From: a virus
Virus record (IMG/VR): IMGVR_UViG_3300007523_000008
Location: 1-64,000 of that record
Strand: one strand, 5' to 3'
DNA: 64,000 nt
The position numbers and the translations under genes were made by a program. Positions 44,701 through 53,181 of this stretch are shown here, piece by piece; position 1 is the first letter of the stretch; every line of letters begins with the position of its first letter. The notes below the pieces were generated by a model that worked only from the letters and a program-made list of their open reading frames with translations, had not been told where the DNA came from and did not search any database.

Positions 44701-44960
44701 GAGTCAACCGCTGAATAGGTATTTCTCTTGTATTCACCTGATACATTTACCGGCTCGACCGAGGAATCGTATAGTGAACTTCCCGTTGGATAAAAATTTC
44801 CTGAGATATTTAGTCCCTCATTAACCGTCATCTTATCCTCAAAATATGTAGAATCTCCATAGGAGTCCACACTTGAGCTATCAATACTTTGGATTGTCCA
44901 ATTTTTGTGAGTACGGAATGGCCTAACGGTGATGTCGCTTTTTGAGAATTTTTTGTGCAT
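41796..44960 (-). CDS. Large virion protein: FG-GAP beta-propeller with dockerin-like insertion
   Basis: About 1054 residues from the ATG at 44960. Residues ~1-230 are a Ser/Tyr-rich virion part. Residues ~240-710 hold at least six FG-GAP-like repeats (FGYSVSSWYKYVLVGSP, FGYAVSVRDDFVVIGSP, FGASAAHDRGILAVGAPG, FGYSVSISDGRLLVGT, FGYNVSIDGNHLAICSP), an integrin-type beta-propeller. Near ~830-950 are two calcium-loop repeats, DVNQDGVFDMQDIDLIL and DIDGNGIIDILDGALLL, as in type I dockerins. The last ~50 residues (ITTIGLYNNAGQLLMVGKL) match the C-terminus of the 371-residue protein at 45871. A baseplate- or fibre-network adhesin is likely. A motif sits four bases before the ATG. Confidence 0.82.
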   Translation of the reverse strand: MHKKFSKSDITVRPFRTHKNWTIQSIDSSSVDSYGDSTYFEDKMTVNEGLNISGNFYPTGSSLYDSSVEPVNVSGEYKRNTYSAVDSLFYRNINNPMNQFGVEFVGEDPITKEKEIRLINDRVMVGRISRNYWGDKIVPGTIRLEDNSNQHESIVVRDDGFTNLYSSGSFFPTTDVLLPYNGETASYWVTGSGEFYYRENLVTYAQAQTIKNAGGLIDYVEGVGSWSASVSIPEYHSENERFGYSVSSWYKYVLVGSPTDTNTSAYVKNGRADVYKYDTNESRHRLIKTFRSPFISNRAGFTSSYQDGFGYAVSVRDDFVVIGSPTEDGCISEQSGSGMVYIYDKYKGGADHWGLINILEGSGSSDQFGASAAHDRGILAVGAPGADSNSGSVYIFRQKQYGSGSCMSIPTSSFWQKISSESGSCSIIVTESGSLFEVYGEEGAPYFVSGNFSWELETIITSSVADSQFGYSVSISDGRLLVGTHITSGSGYAVLFTASYTTDTCPTASWDLYKTFTSNEDYSDLDATHPFNFLEVPIYTDGFGYNVSIDGNHLAICSPYDKGFVPFIGAQVTQSLGAVYFYSFDTDTSCGIYDCALRDKTFGDRSVTLNNNFARSVSVSNGYASVGYSADKLSYTASFSGGNFDIENWQTYSTSSSDQSTVLGRVSIYSYNVGEMGWDLAQTIKRVKEKEMPYYNYGYSTALSDASSGSMFLVVGSPIFNYPVDTGTLDYFEASGSLVSASIHGAAYVYDIERLERNPKIGNVFYKNGQIVITSDDANYQTIMTGTGSRGFSLEYKGTHTIYEHEYLVNVSPSEFNYSTNPASLAQYPTVFDVNQDGVFDMQDIDLILRFLNKQRFYTATDTDDNGYVLEQDTLKDESWWNNDILQTESEDVLYLETLAGVAGTAVTTFDDILTEGIYDYIKSNLIDTGIMDIDGNGIIDILDGALLLNYYLNTLNEAKLATLITTDSTRRYYKDIKNHIDVYSGNRKSDIDVNFSSYIESSSFDPTGSYLAPYITTIGLYNNAGQLLMVGKLGNPIKNLIDWPVNIIVRFDT

Positions 44961-44962
44961 CA

Positions 44963-44974
44963 CCTATAAATATT
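44963..44974 (-). promoter_or_regulatory. ATATTTATA motif before the beta-propeller gene
   Basis: The coding strand reads CAATATTTATAGGTGATG. Confidence 0.4.
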
Positions 44975-44986
44975 GACCATGATGAG

Positions 44987-45817
44987 TTATTCTGACTCCA
45001 AAATGATGACTTCTCTTAGTCTGTTCTTAACAACGCTGATATCTTTTTTAATATCCGCCTCCCACATACGAATAATCTTATACCCTCTATTTTTCGCCAT
45101 TATTTCTTTTAGCGAGTCCTTAATCCTAGTTTTTTCAGCTCCCCGAAAATGACTCTTAGTGTTGGGATTTCCGTGCCAATAATCACCATCAACTTCGATA
45201 ATAATTGGTTTATTCTTAATTTTGAAATCATAAGCTCCAACTTCATTTCCTTCCGATATAAAAAATTGATATGTATATTTCAATCCAAGTCGGTCAAGCT
45301 CGTCAGCGACCCGCTTTTCGAGCTTGTTCATACTATGTCCAATGGAAAACATCTTTTTTCTGGACTCAACGGTGTGTTTTTTTCCGAACATTGGATTGTT
45401 TTTTCCTTTAGAATACCCCTTTTCGATTCTTGTTTTTGACATTTTTTCTCTAACTTCTTTTCTTTTTGAAGAATTATTTTCACCCATATTTTCTGGTCGT
45501 GGGTGACTATTGGCAATTCCTATTTTTCTTTTAGATTCATCACTCATTTGGAATCCAAAATGAGGAGACTTCTCCCCAGTCCAAGTTTTTCTTAACTTAG
45601 CTAAACATGTTCTCGAACATGTTCTTCCTTTTTTTCCCTGAGCCTTGGTGACAGTTCCACACACCTCACATTCCGTCCAACCAAACTGTCTAAAATCATC
45701 AAGATTATTTCTTACATAGTCGTTAAAGTTTACACCATGATGCGCTCTCAGGTGTATAGATATTATCTTCGGAAGAACGGATTGATTACATAATTTGCAT
45801 GTTATATTCACGCTCAT
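44987..45817 (-). CDS. Homing endonuclease: zinc fingers + NUMOD3 + VSR-like nuclease
   Basis: About 276 residues from the ATG at 45817. N-terminal C2H2-like segment CKLCNQSVLPKIISIHLRAHHG and a second CEVCG...C-C pair. Then NUMOD3 DNA-binding units (HFGFQMSDESKRKIG and NPMFGKKHTVESRKKM). The C-terminal nuclease is GAYDFKIKNKPIIIEVDGDYWHGNP, with IIRMWEADI as last strand. The N-terminal finger resembles the start of the 8309-9893 gene. It is inserted between two virion genes that share a C-terminal module. The start codon is inside the motif ATATTTATG. It is a mobile gene that would copy itself into phages lacking it. Confidence 0.85.
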   Translation of the reverse strand: MSVNITCKLCNQSVLPKIISIHLRAHHGVNFNDYVRNNLDDFRQFGWTECEVCGTVTKAQGKKGRTCSRTCLAKLRKTWTGEKSPHFGFQMSDESKRKIGIANSHPRPENMGENNSSKRKEVREKMSKTRIEKGYSKGKNNPMFGKKHTVESRKKMFSIGHSMNKLEKRVADELDRLGLKYTYQFFISEGNEVGAYDFKIKNKPIIIEVDGDYWHGNPNTKSHFRGAEKTRIKDSLKEIMAKNRGYKIIRMWEADIKKDISVVKNRLREVIILESE

Positions 45818-45870
45818 AAATATAAACAAGACTGCAAAATGCGCCGTCTAATCGAATTTTAATTAAATCC

Positions 45871-46986
45871 TCAAGTATCGAGGCGAATTTTAATTAGCGT
45901 TTCGTTAGAAAAGTTCTTCAACGCTGGTTGGCTGAGCTTTGCAACGGCTACAAGATCATTATTCTCATTATACAATCCGACTGTGGTAATATATACCTGA
46001 GGGTCGTTCGTGAAATCTGTGAACCGAAGTTTTCCAACATCACCAGAATCAACAGAGCCCGCATCTGCCTCCGATTGGGCGTATACAAAAGAAGGGTTAT
46101 TGGAATAATTGAATTCTTGATTCTTGACACGAACAAAATAGTGACGGGCTGGTACATACTCAGTAACTCTAGCCTGCAATGAGCCACTGTGGTTATTGAT
46201 GATAGCATTGGCGAGACGTTGGTGCATCAGTGAGTAGTTAGTGTTAGATGCGCCAGGTGTACCTAGTGAAAGTCCGCCCACAGTACCGACAATCGAACTG
46301 ATTACAGTTGGGTTCAATATTACAACCCCAAGGTCCGGATACATCGACCCAGCACCAGAATAAACAACCTGACTGAGTGAATCGATTACTGCACCGTCAG
46401 CAAGGCTTCCGGATACTACATTGAACCGTTTACCGCCCGCGGTTCCGTCCGGCGTAGTGTTATACCTAGAATCATCCACAAAAGTAAATGTTCCATTAGC
46501 ACCGGTCAGTTTTAGTTCAAATTGGCCCGGATCGAGTCTGTCTTTAACTTTAGAACTAGCAAAGTTTAAAGCGTAGATGTCCGGTGAATTGTATTCTGAT
46601 AAAGAAGAACCGGTGTAAAATGTGAACAGTTGGTCGTCCGGAATCAATAGAAAATTACGATATTGATTGTAGATTGCTTGGGTTGGTTTTAGAAGACTTC
46701 CTGTTGAAGTTGATAGGTCGAGGTCAGATGAACCAGACGCAGCGTAGTGGCCGTATGCTACTGACAAGTAAACTTCCGATGAAGCCGAACCGGTGACATC
46801 GTCGTATAGGTTAATATAGTAGAGTCCATTTAGTGGATCGAAAGCAGATGAGCCGGTTATACGTGCTTGGGTACTTGAAGTAAAGAATGTGGTCCATGAG
46901 GATACGCCACCGGAGAACATACCAGTAGAAACTTGTTGAACTCTTCCGGCTACTACATCTGTTGAATCGAAGTTTTTAAAAATCAT
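45871..46986 (-). CDS. Virion structural protein sharing a C-terminal module with the propeller protein
   Basis: A 371-residue protein (MIFKNFDSTDVVAGRVQQVSTGMFSGGVSSW). Beta-rich, Ser/Thr/Gly/Tyr-rich, with FFTSSTQARITGSSAFDPLNGLYYINLYDD near residue 40. The C-terminal ~100 residues hold EFNYSNNPSFV and then VYITTVGLYNENNDLVAVAKLSQPALKNF. The same two segments occur at the end of the 41796-44960 protein, where they are split by a dockerin-like insertion. Such proteins are frequent in marine T4-like phage tail modules, but I know no function. The homing endonuclease follows it. Confidence 0.8.
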   Translation of the reverse strand: MIFKNFDSTDVVAGRVQQVSTGMFSGGVSSWTTFFTSSTQARITGSSAFDPLNGLYYINLYDDVTGSASSEVYLSVAYGHYAASGSSDLDLSTSTGSLLKPTQAIYNQYRNFLLIPDDQLFTFYTGSSLSEYNSPDIYALNFASSKVKDRLDPGQFELKLTGANGTFTFVDDSRYNTTPDGTAGGKRFNVVSGSLADGAVIDSLSQVVYSGAGSMYPDLGVVILNPTVISSIVGTVGGLSLGTPGASNTNYSLMHQRLANAIINNHSGSLQARVTEYVPARHYFVRVKNQEFNYSNNPSFVYAQSEADAGSVDSGDVGKLRFTDFTNDPQVYITTVGLYNENNDLVAVAKLSQPALKNFSNETLIKIRLDT

Positions 46987-46993
46987 AACGAAA

Positions 46994-47620
46994 TTACTTT
47001 ACAGTGACGGTTACTGGGATAGAAACCGAACCACCACTCTCATTACCAATAACCGTCAACCTTGTTGTAGTCGTGGTGGTGAGCGATGCGTTTGGAACAA
47101 ATCGGAAACGGAGTCCTAGAGAAACTTGAGCGGTTGTGGATGTTATGTCACCGATAAAGGTTGGAATAGTAGCGTTAACGGTACTTTGTAATTGCTCACC
47201 GATGATTGTCCCAACATTCTTATTGGACAAGATAGCGGTGTATCCAGTGGTTGTATTGTAGAGAGGATTTGTTGAAGGGACGATGACGACTTCACCCTTG
47301 TAATCAGACGTAACATTGATGCTGGTTTGACCAAGGCTGATAACAGGAATAGCCGATACTCCAGCTGGTAGAGTGACGAGCTTATATTTCAATACTTGTG
47401 TTTCATCCGTAAATGCTTCCATGATTGGAGTATTACGTATCGCCAAATCATAAAAACCAGAGCCTTGTGGGTGATTTGGTTGGTATAGTTTATAATCAAT
47501 CTCGTCATCGGATAGCGCGAATGATGTGATGTTTAATCCACCCTGCGTAGCGAGAAGTTCACGACCCTTTTTGGTCAAAACAGCATCGACAGTAACGGTT
47601 TGATTGTTCAGATAGCTCAT
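46994..47620 (-). CDS. Virion structural protein (LTKKGRELLA type)
   Basis: A 208-residue protein. The N-terminus MSYLNNQTVTVDAVLTKKGRELLATQGGLNITSFALSDDEIDYKLYQP is a pattern I associate with conserved tail or baseplate-associated proteins of marine T4-like phages. A beta-sandwich-like rest follows (PTFIGDITSTTAQVSLGLRFRFVP, then TTTTTTRLTVIGNESGGSVSIPVTVTV). Its start overlaps the stop of the GIY-YIG gene. A fibre-network or collar role is possible; the exact function is not known. Confidence 0.75.
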   Translation of the reverse strand: MSYLNNQTVTVDAVLTKKGRELLATQGGLNITSFALSDDEIDYKLYQPNHPQGSGFYDLAIRNTPIMEAFTDETQVLKYKLVTLPAGVSAIPVISLGQTSINVTSDYKGEVVIVPSTNPLYNTTTGYTAILSNKNVGTIIGEQLQSTVNATIPTFIGDITSTTAQVSLGLRFRFVPNASLTTTTTTRLTVIGNESGGSVSIPVTVTVK

Positions 47621-48378
47621 ATTTTTTGTGGTTTGTTTACAAGTTTATTTAAAAATCGACCCATTGAGGATGGTGTTACTCCATATTTAACCGATAATTG
47701 TTTTTTGTTCATCTTTCCCAATAAATATAGTTCTTTAATGGTTTCTGTCTCACTTTTAGGTATTTTGTTTTTCTTGTGAATACCATTTTTAATAGACCGC
47801 CCAACACCCTCAGAGATTCTAAAACGCTCCTCAGTAGTAAATTTTTTATCAGAGCGTAATTTACCCGCAGAAATACACAAACTGTGTTGTTTTGTATATA
47901 TTCTTCCAACATTCGCCAGTTGAGCCAACTTTATATTCTGGTAAGAACTCGGTCTACCAACCATCTTCACCCGCGTTGTCACCAAATGGGGCCGCTTCTT
48001 TCCAAAATGCGGGCTGTCAACCCCTTTAAATTTTCCAAACTTCGAATTGCTAATTTTTTTCTTTGTTTCATCGGACAATCTACCATGACTACCAGCTCCC
48101 CGAATGTTATATCCCCTTTTTATAGAATCTTTTTGAAACATCCAATATGACTCCCTAGCATCTAACTCAGATTGTGGACATGTTGTTTCTTCCAATATCA
48201 CTTTTTCAAAATTATCATATCCATATTTTTTAAGAGCGTTGTATAATTTTACTTGAGATTTACATTGTAAGTTGGAATAGGCCGTTCTCCACCGCTTACA
48301 TATATCCCAACTTTGACCAACATACCACTCATCCGATTTTAGCACATTTCTCAAACCATATATTCCAGAAATTCTCAT
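47617..48378 (-). CDS. GIY-YIG homing endonuclease
   Basis: A 253-residue protein. Residues 5-25 carry GIYGLRNVLKSDEWYVGQS (GIY...YVG, the second motif being YVG for YIG), followed by YNALKKYGYDNFEKVILEE, the conserved catalytic helix with Glu, and ARESYWMFQ. NUMOD3-like repeats follow (LSDETKKKISNSKFGKFKG, PHFGKKRP), and a C-terminal helix-turn-helix LLGKMNKKQLSVKYGVTPSSMGRFLN. It is inserted in the operon with the upstream stop at 48380 and the downstream start overlapping its stop, so neighbours keep coupling. Confidence 0.9.
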   Translation of the reverse strand: MRISGIYGLRNVLKSDEWYVGQSWDICKRWRTAYSNLQCKSQVKLYNALKKYGYDNFEKVILEETTCPQSELDARESYWMFQKDSIKRGYNIRGAGSHGRLSDETKKKISNSKFGKFKGVDSPHFGKKRPHLVTTRVKMVGRPSSYQNIKLAQLANVGRIYTKQHSLCISAGKLRSDKKFTTEERFRISEGVGRSIKNGIHKKNKIPKSETETIKELYLLGKMNKKQLSVKYGVTPSSMGRFLNKLVNKPQKI

Positions 48379-48379
48379 T

Positions 48380-51300
48380 TTATACTACTTCTGTTATCAC
48401 GACTGGCGGTGTATTATCAAACAATCCGCTTCCGGAGTGAACAGTAGTTTTTACAGTTTGTAGTCCCTTTTTAAAGGTTCCCGACACATTTCCACGATTG
48501 TCGAGGGTGACAATGGATTTACGGTCATTATTTACACGTTTGTATTTATAATGACTTCCGAAATAGCCATTTAGTGGGTACGAACCTTGTGGTACATTCT
48601 GTGTGGAAAGGGCGTAACGGTAAACGTACTCATTATCTTTGATATTAGAAAATAGAGATCCGCTTGTATTTCCAGATAGAGCGTTGAAAATAGATTGATT
48701 TTCTTTGAGTGAATAGAAACTACATGTCACTGCACCTAAAATAGTGCAAGAGGATATTCCGTCTGATGATATGTTTGCTGATGGCCCTTCCATCGTTATC
48801 CCTAGGTTATTTATTATTTTACCCGTCGCTCCACTGCTCGATACAAGCGTGGTTCCATTAGTCGTAAAGGCTCCGTCGATTGTAGTGATACCGCTGACGG
48901 TTGTTATAGTTCCATCGAAAACTGCTTGGCCCGACGTTAATATAAAACCGGGGTATTCAGTCACTATTGGAAATTGTGAAATATTAATCCGTTCAAATGT
49001 TTTTGTTATAGTTTGGAATTCACCACGGTTTGTTGTATAGGCTAGAGCCTCTGTCATGGCTGTAGCTGGGCGGTTCTTCCGTCTGACGGTGTACGTCTTT
49101 TGAACAGGAACAACCTCAACTCTCCAGTAATCGTCCTTGTAGTAGGATACTCCATTTTTTGCTAATATGCTAAAACCGTATGGTTCCATCTTATCAGCGA
49201 AGAATGCACTTTCTGCATCTTCGTATACCGCGGTTCCATTCACATAACGGTCTATCGATTGAGTTAATTGTTGAATCAATGAACTCTGCAATTCTTTAGT
49301 GATGTAATTGATTCCGTCCTCTGGGATATTAATATTTTCTCTGGCAATTGGGCGTAATTGAATCTTCGGTCGCTCTAAAATAGACGGCTCAACCAATACT
49401 CCCGTCACAAGTTTTGCTCTGGCGGGAACCAAGTTCTTAATGTACTTGAACAACGACTTGTCGAAATAAGCTCTAACCAAATTCATAAAAGTCTGATAGT
49501 CTATGTTACCGAAGCCTCTATCATAAAATACTTGACGGAATTTCTCAAATCGGCTGTAGTTTTTCTCATAAACATCCGAAGGTTTTCCTATTAGGTCGCC
49601 AAACTCAAAGTTTCCAAAGAATTTTATAATTTCTAAATTTAATTGTTCGGTTGGGGAAAAGAAGATGCCCAATTTGTTTGCGTCAGTTGGAGAGTCATTG
49701 ATTGAAGGTATCGTGGAACGTGTATCTGACGAGAGGTTAGAAGACAAAATTTGTTGTTTATAATTTATCTTATTACTTCTGAATTTGTTGGACCCGAAGT
49801 TAGGTAAATTCATCGTCTGCTGTGTCTCAAATTTCTTGAACTGATATGGATACGTTGAAGACGAAGTATAACTCTCACATTCCGTTGAATCTAAAGTAGC
49901 CACTCCATAAAAAGGAAAGTTTGACGCCGAAATATCAGATGATAGCTCTCTAAAAGCTGAGTTACCAATTATTACATTCGACGATGTATCATACAAATCA
50001 ATCGGTGTTGAGAATGTTATTCTGATTAGATTTTTGTCAACCATACTACTTGGACTTGTGTCGTCGTATGATCCCTTAAACGTAGAGTGATGGTTAAATC
50101 TATCAGTTGTGAGGAAACTTTCCCAAACTCTGATTTCGTCGATTGTCCCAAAGAAAGCTTCAGGGTCGATACTCAGCGAAGCAGTACTCTGTTCATAGTT
50201 TCCTAAATATAGATTTTGAGGAAGACGGAATGACGTGTTATAGCTACCACTTAAATAAATGCTTGAAGTAGCTTCAAAAGTTGTGCGAGAGTCTTCACTA
50301 CGACGTATGAGGAGTTCGTAATTTTGAGGATAATTATCGCTCACGGATAAGGAGGCGGTCGAGGAAAGGTTAAAGTCAGCGTCAACACCGGAGTGTCTCA
50401 ACATAAGAGAGTAAACATCACCATTGAAGAATGGGGCCCTATTTGTGACAGTCGTTAGTGTGTTGCTTCCAGTATCTTGAATTGTGAAAAACGCTTTTCC
50501 CCAATCAGTCCCACGCTCTTTTAAAATTCCGATGGCCCAGCTACCACTAGCATGTGCTAGTCGGAATACCTGACCCTGTTGATTTACCTTATCGGTATCG
50601 AACGAGAAATTAAATTCTAAAGTTTGGGCTGAGCCGGTCCACGGCAAAGTGAAAAACTCCGAACTTCCGCTGAAGTGTGGTGAGTATCTCGTCTCATCAA
50701 TTATATATCGGGAATTCTGGTCGAGGTTGGTGGTGTACTCTATTCCACCATACTCCTTTATCTGAATTAGATTTCTAGGAATTCCATAACAGCTGATAAG
50801 CGAATTTATCGCGGCCTCAGTTCCCTTGCTCTTTAAAATGTGTGGAAGGTTGTTTAGGATCCTCTTCCAAATAAATTTATTTCTGTCATCCTCCGACATT
50901 ATTCCAACCTTGTCGTATAATTCTGAGTCAACGTCAAAATCATTCTTGGAGAAGGATGCTAATATTAGGGGTAGATTTTCTCTACCAATCTCAGGTTCCC
51001 ATCCGAGAGAGGCCAGCATGTTATAAACAACATCTTTTGAAACGCCCTCAATTTCTGAGTTGGCGGAGTTATTTTTCTCTGTAAATTGAGTTATGAAAAG
51101 TGTAAGATTGTCAAAGTAGTGACCTACAAGATTTACAAATCGAACATACTCATAATTCTCAGGAGCCTCAGAGATAGCCGCCGGAAGATTGTTCTGGAGA
51201 CTATCAGCGTTATTCATGTCATACATAGACCCGGAAGATAAACTGCCGCCGTAAATTTGCGTGTGTTCACTGTACCAGTTTGGGTTGTTGTACAGAAAGT

Positions 51301-52954
51301 TTTCATAACCGTCCATAGATGATTCGAGCGAATTCCATTCCACATCTAAATCGTCCCGTTGTTTCGAATAATACTCATCATTCGGATTGAGGATTAGTTT
51401 AGCATCTAAGTCAGCTATCTCTATTCTGATTTCTTCAACTCTATCCCTCTTATATCCAAACACGGCTAAACGTTCTGAGACCGATGAGAATTTTATAAAA
51501 TTTTCAAAGTATCTGTAGTCTACATTGATTGGTGACTTGTCTTCGAGCTTGTATCGGAGCTTTGAATATAACTCATCGTAAAGAGACCCAGATTCGCCGA
51601 TAACTGTTTCTAATGAATGGTCTATAGTAGAGTTTCCTTCATTCTCTAATTTGATTCCAAAATTCGGTCCCTTAACTGGTATAGTGACAACGGGAGAATC
51701 TGTAAAGAAGTGAACAGATTGAAGGATAGTATTACTGACGGTTGTGTTAGTTATCCAGAAGTTGTCGCCGACCTTATATTTGTTAGGAAGAGCATCGCGG
51801 AGTTTTAATATTAACCTATCGTGAAGATAGTCATTGTCTGACGGAATAATTCCTGTATTTAGTATCGGAAAAACGCTGCCGCCACCGAAATTAATGGAAT
51901 TCTTTAAATAGCCTGAAAAGTACTTCTCATACTGGAATTGAGTAAAATCAGACTTTGGTAGGTAGATGGTATCAAAGAAAATCTGCTTAAAGAAGTCAAC
52001 CACACCGTCGTAGTTAGATGGACGACTGTTTGTAATTTGATTTAATTCTTGGTTGAGAATATACGCAAATAAGCTGTAATAGTAATTTGTAATTTCTGCA
52101 AATGTAGTCGTTGCAACATAATTCTCATACAAGAAATTTTTAAATTGGTCGAATAGACCGAAGACGAGTCGCGTACTAACTGTACCGTTACTCTTTATTG
52201 ATCCTTTTTGGACACCATAATACATGTCGGTGATAAAGTGTGTCACGTCTACACCGGTGCGAAATGAATAGTTGTACTTTATGGAACTGTCCGTAACAGG
52301 GTTTTTCGTCGCAACTGCCAGATAGGTCTTATACAACTCAACTTTTTCTAATGAGTCTAAAAGAACACTTGTAATTGAAGAAGGTTTTACCTTGGAGTGT
52401 GCAAACAATTCAAATTCATCATTCAATTTAATTTCAGAGACAACACTTGTGTTCCGTGGTGAATGTGGAATAACAGCAATCTCCTTACGGCTTGGAGAAA
52501 TCTCATCGATTATTAACCTCAATTTTGAATCGGCAGATGAACCAACAACTTCTCTAACCGGAGTAATACCAATTTTATAAAATCCTTCATTTATAGACAG
52601 GTCATTCAAACTCCCCTGAGTGTCGAATAAAACGCTTTGTGTTGGTTGCCCGACGATGACATACTCAGTATCATGTTCCTCATACGAATAAACTACAACT
52701 TTGTTGGTGACATCAACATACGACCGGGTTATAGAATTCACCAGAGTTCCATCGTGGATGAGAGATGAGGTTATTTGTTTTCCTGACATATCGTATACCG
52801 AAAGTTCAAATAAATCTTTTTCCGTTGTACCGAATGGAAAGTTTATCACAGACCCGCTCTTCAAGTAGGCTAATTCGTCAGCCGTGTATAGATACGCGGT
52901 TGTCAGCGAAGCGGTTTCTAGCGAAGAGACGTACTTATAGTCCTGATAGCTCAT
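48380..52954 (-). CDS. Large baseplate/virion protein with LamG-like domain
   Basis: A 1524-residue protein, second largest in the window. The first ~700 residues are mixed alpha/beta (MSYQDYKYVSSLETASLTTAYLYTADELAYLKSG). KSKGTEAAINSLISCYGIPRNLI (~700) is a pattern seen in large baseplate-associated proteins of marine T4-like phages. Residues ~755-920 have a LamG/concanavalin-like domain (LPWTGSAQTLEFNFSFDTDKV, RLAHASGSWAIGIL, FFGTIDEIRVWESFLTTDRF), usually carbohydrate- or protein-binding. The C-terminal part (LVPARAKLVTGVLVEPSILERPKIQ) holds another familiar patch. The size and place after gp6 suggest a gp7-like wedge component; this is inference. Confidence 0.75.
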   Translation of the reverse strand: MSYQDYKYVSSLETASLTTAYLYTADELAYLKSGSVINFPFGTTEKDLFELSVYDMSGKQITSSLIHDGTLVNSITRSYVDVTNKVVVYSYEEHDTEYVIVGQPTQSVLFDTQGSLNDLSINEGFYKIGITPVREVVGSSADSKLRLIIDEISPSRKEIAVIPHSPRNTSVVSEIKLNDEFELFAHSKVKPSSITSVLLDSLEKVELYKTYLAVATKNPVTDSSIKYNYSFRTGVDVTHFITDMYYGVQKGSIKSNGTVSTRLVFGLFDQFKNFLYENYVATTTFAEITNYYYSLFAYILNQELNQITNSRPSNYDGVVDFFKQIFFDTIYLPKSDFTQFQYEKYFSGYLKNSINFGGGSVFPILNTGIIPSDNDYLHDRLILKLRDALPNKYKVGDNFWITNTTVSNTILQSVHFFTDSPVVTIPVKGPNFGIKLENEGNSTIDHSLETVIGESGSLYDELYSKLRYKLEDKSPINVDYRYFENFIKFSSVSERLAVFGYKRDRVEEIRIEIADLDAKLILNPNDEYYSKQRDDLDVEWNSLESSMDGYENFLYNNPNWYSEHTQIYGGSLSSGSMYDMNNADSLQNNLPAAISEAPENYEYVRFVNLVGHYFDNLTLFITQFTEKNNSANSEIEGVSKDVVYNMLASLGWEPEIGRENLPLILASFSKNDFDVDSELYDKVGIMSEDDRNKFIWKRILNNLPHILKSKGTEAAINSLISCYGIPRNLIQIKEYGGIEYTTNLDQNSRYIIDETRYSPHFSGSSEFFTLPWTGSAQTLEFNFSFDTDKVNQQGQVFRLAHASGSWAIGILKERGTDWGKAFFTIQDTGSNTLTTVTNRAPFFNGDVYSLMLRHSGVDADFNLSSTASLSVSDNYPQNYELLIRRSEDSRTTFEATSSIYLSGSYNTSFRLPQNLYLGNYEQSTASLSIDPEAFFGTIDEIRVWESFLTTDRFNHHSTFKGSYDDTSPSSMVDKNLIRITFSTPIDLYDTSSNVIIGNSAFRELSSDISASNFPFYGVATLDSTECESYTSSSTYPYQFKKFETQQTMNLPNFGSNKFRSNKINYKQQILSSNLSSDTRSTIPSINDSPTDANKLGIFFSPTEQLNLEIIKFFGNFEFGDLIGKPSDVYEKNYSRFEKFRQVFYDRGFGNIDYQTFMNLVRAYFDKSLFKYIKNLVPARAKLVTGVLVEPSILERPKIQLRPIARENINIPEDGINYITKELQSSLIQQLTQSIDRYVNGTAVYEDAESAFFADKMEPYGFSILAKNGVSYYKDDYWRVEVVPVQKTYTVRRKNRPATAMTEALAYTTNRGEFQTITKTFERINISQFPIVTEYPGFILTSGQAVFDGTITTVSGITTIDGAFTTNGTTLVSSSGATGKIINNLGITMEGPSANISSDGISSCTILGAVTCSFYSLKENQSIFNALSGNTSGSLFSNIKDNEYVYRYALSTQNVPQGSYPLNGYFGSHYKYKRVNNDRKSIVTLDNRGNVSGTFKKGLQTVKTTVHSGSGLFDNTPPVVITEVV

Positions 52955-53181
52955 TGTGTAGGAAATTCTCTTATGACCACATCGTACTTTTCTTCTACTT
53001 TATCGGAGTCAAAATTTATTGAAGAAAGTGGAATTGATATTGAAGTTTCTGAGATGTTGCCGCCGACATAATTGATGAGTAGGTTGCCTGCCGAATCAAA
53101 CTTCGATGGAACCTTACCTAATTTTATGAGTGTGTCTATACAATCACATGTGTATTTTGTGAGTATGGAATTCTTTTTCAT
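52951..53181 (-). CDS. Small protein between two large virion genes
   Basis: A 76-residue protein (MKKNSILTKYTCDCIDTLIKLGKVPSKF) with a Cys-x-Cys in the first helix and a beta C-terminus. ATGA overlap with the upstream stop and a 4-nt overlap with the downstream start show tight coupling. It could be an assembly chaperone or small wedge part; not recognised. Confidence 0.65.
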   Translation of the reverse strand: MKKNSILTKYTCDCIDTLIKLGKVPSKFDSAGNLLINYVGGNISETSISIPLSSINFDSDKVEEKYDVVIREFPTQ

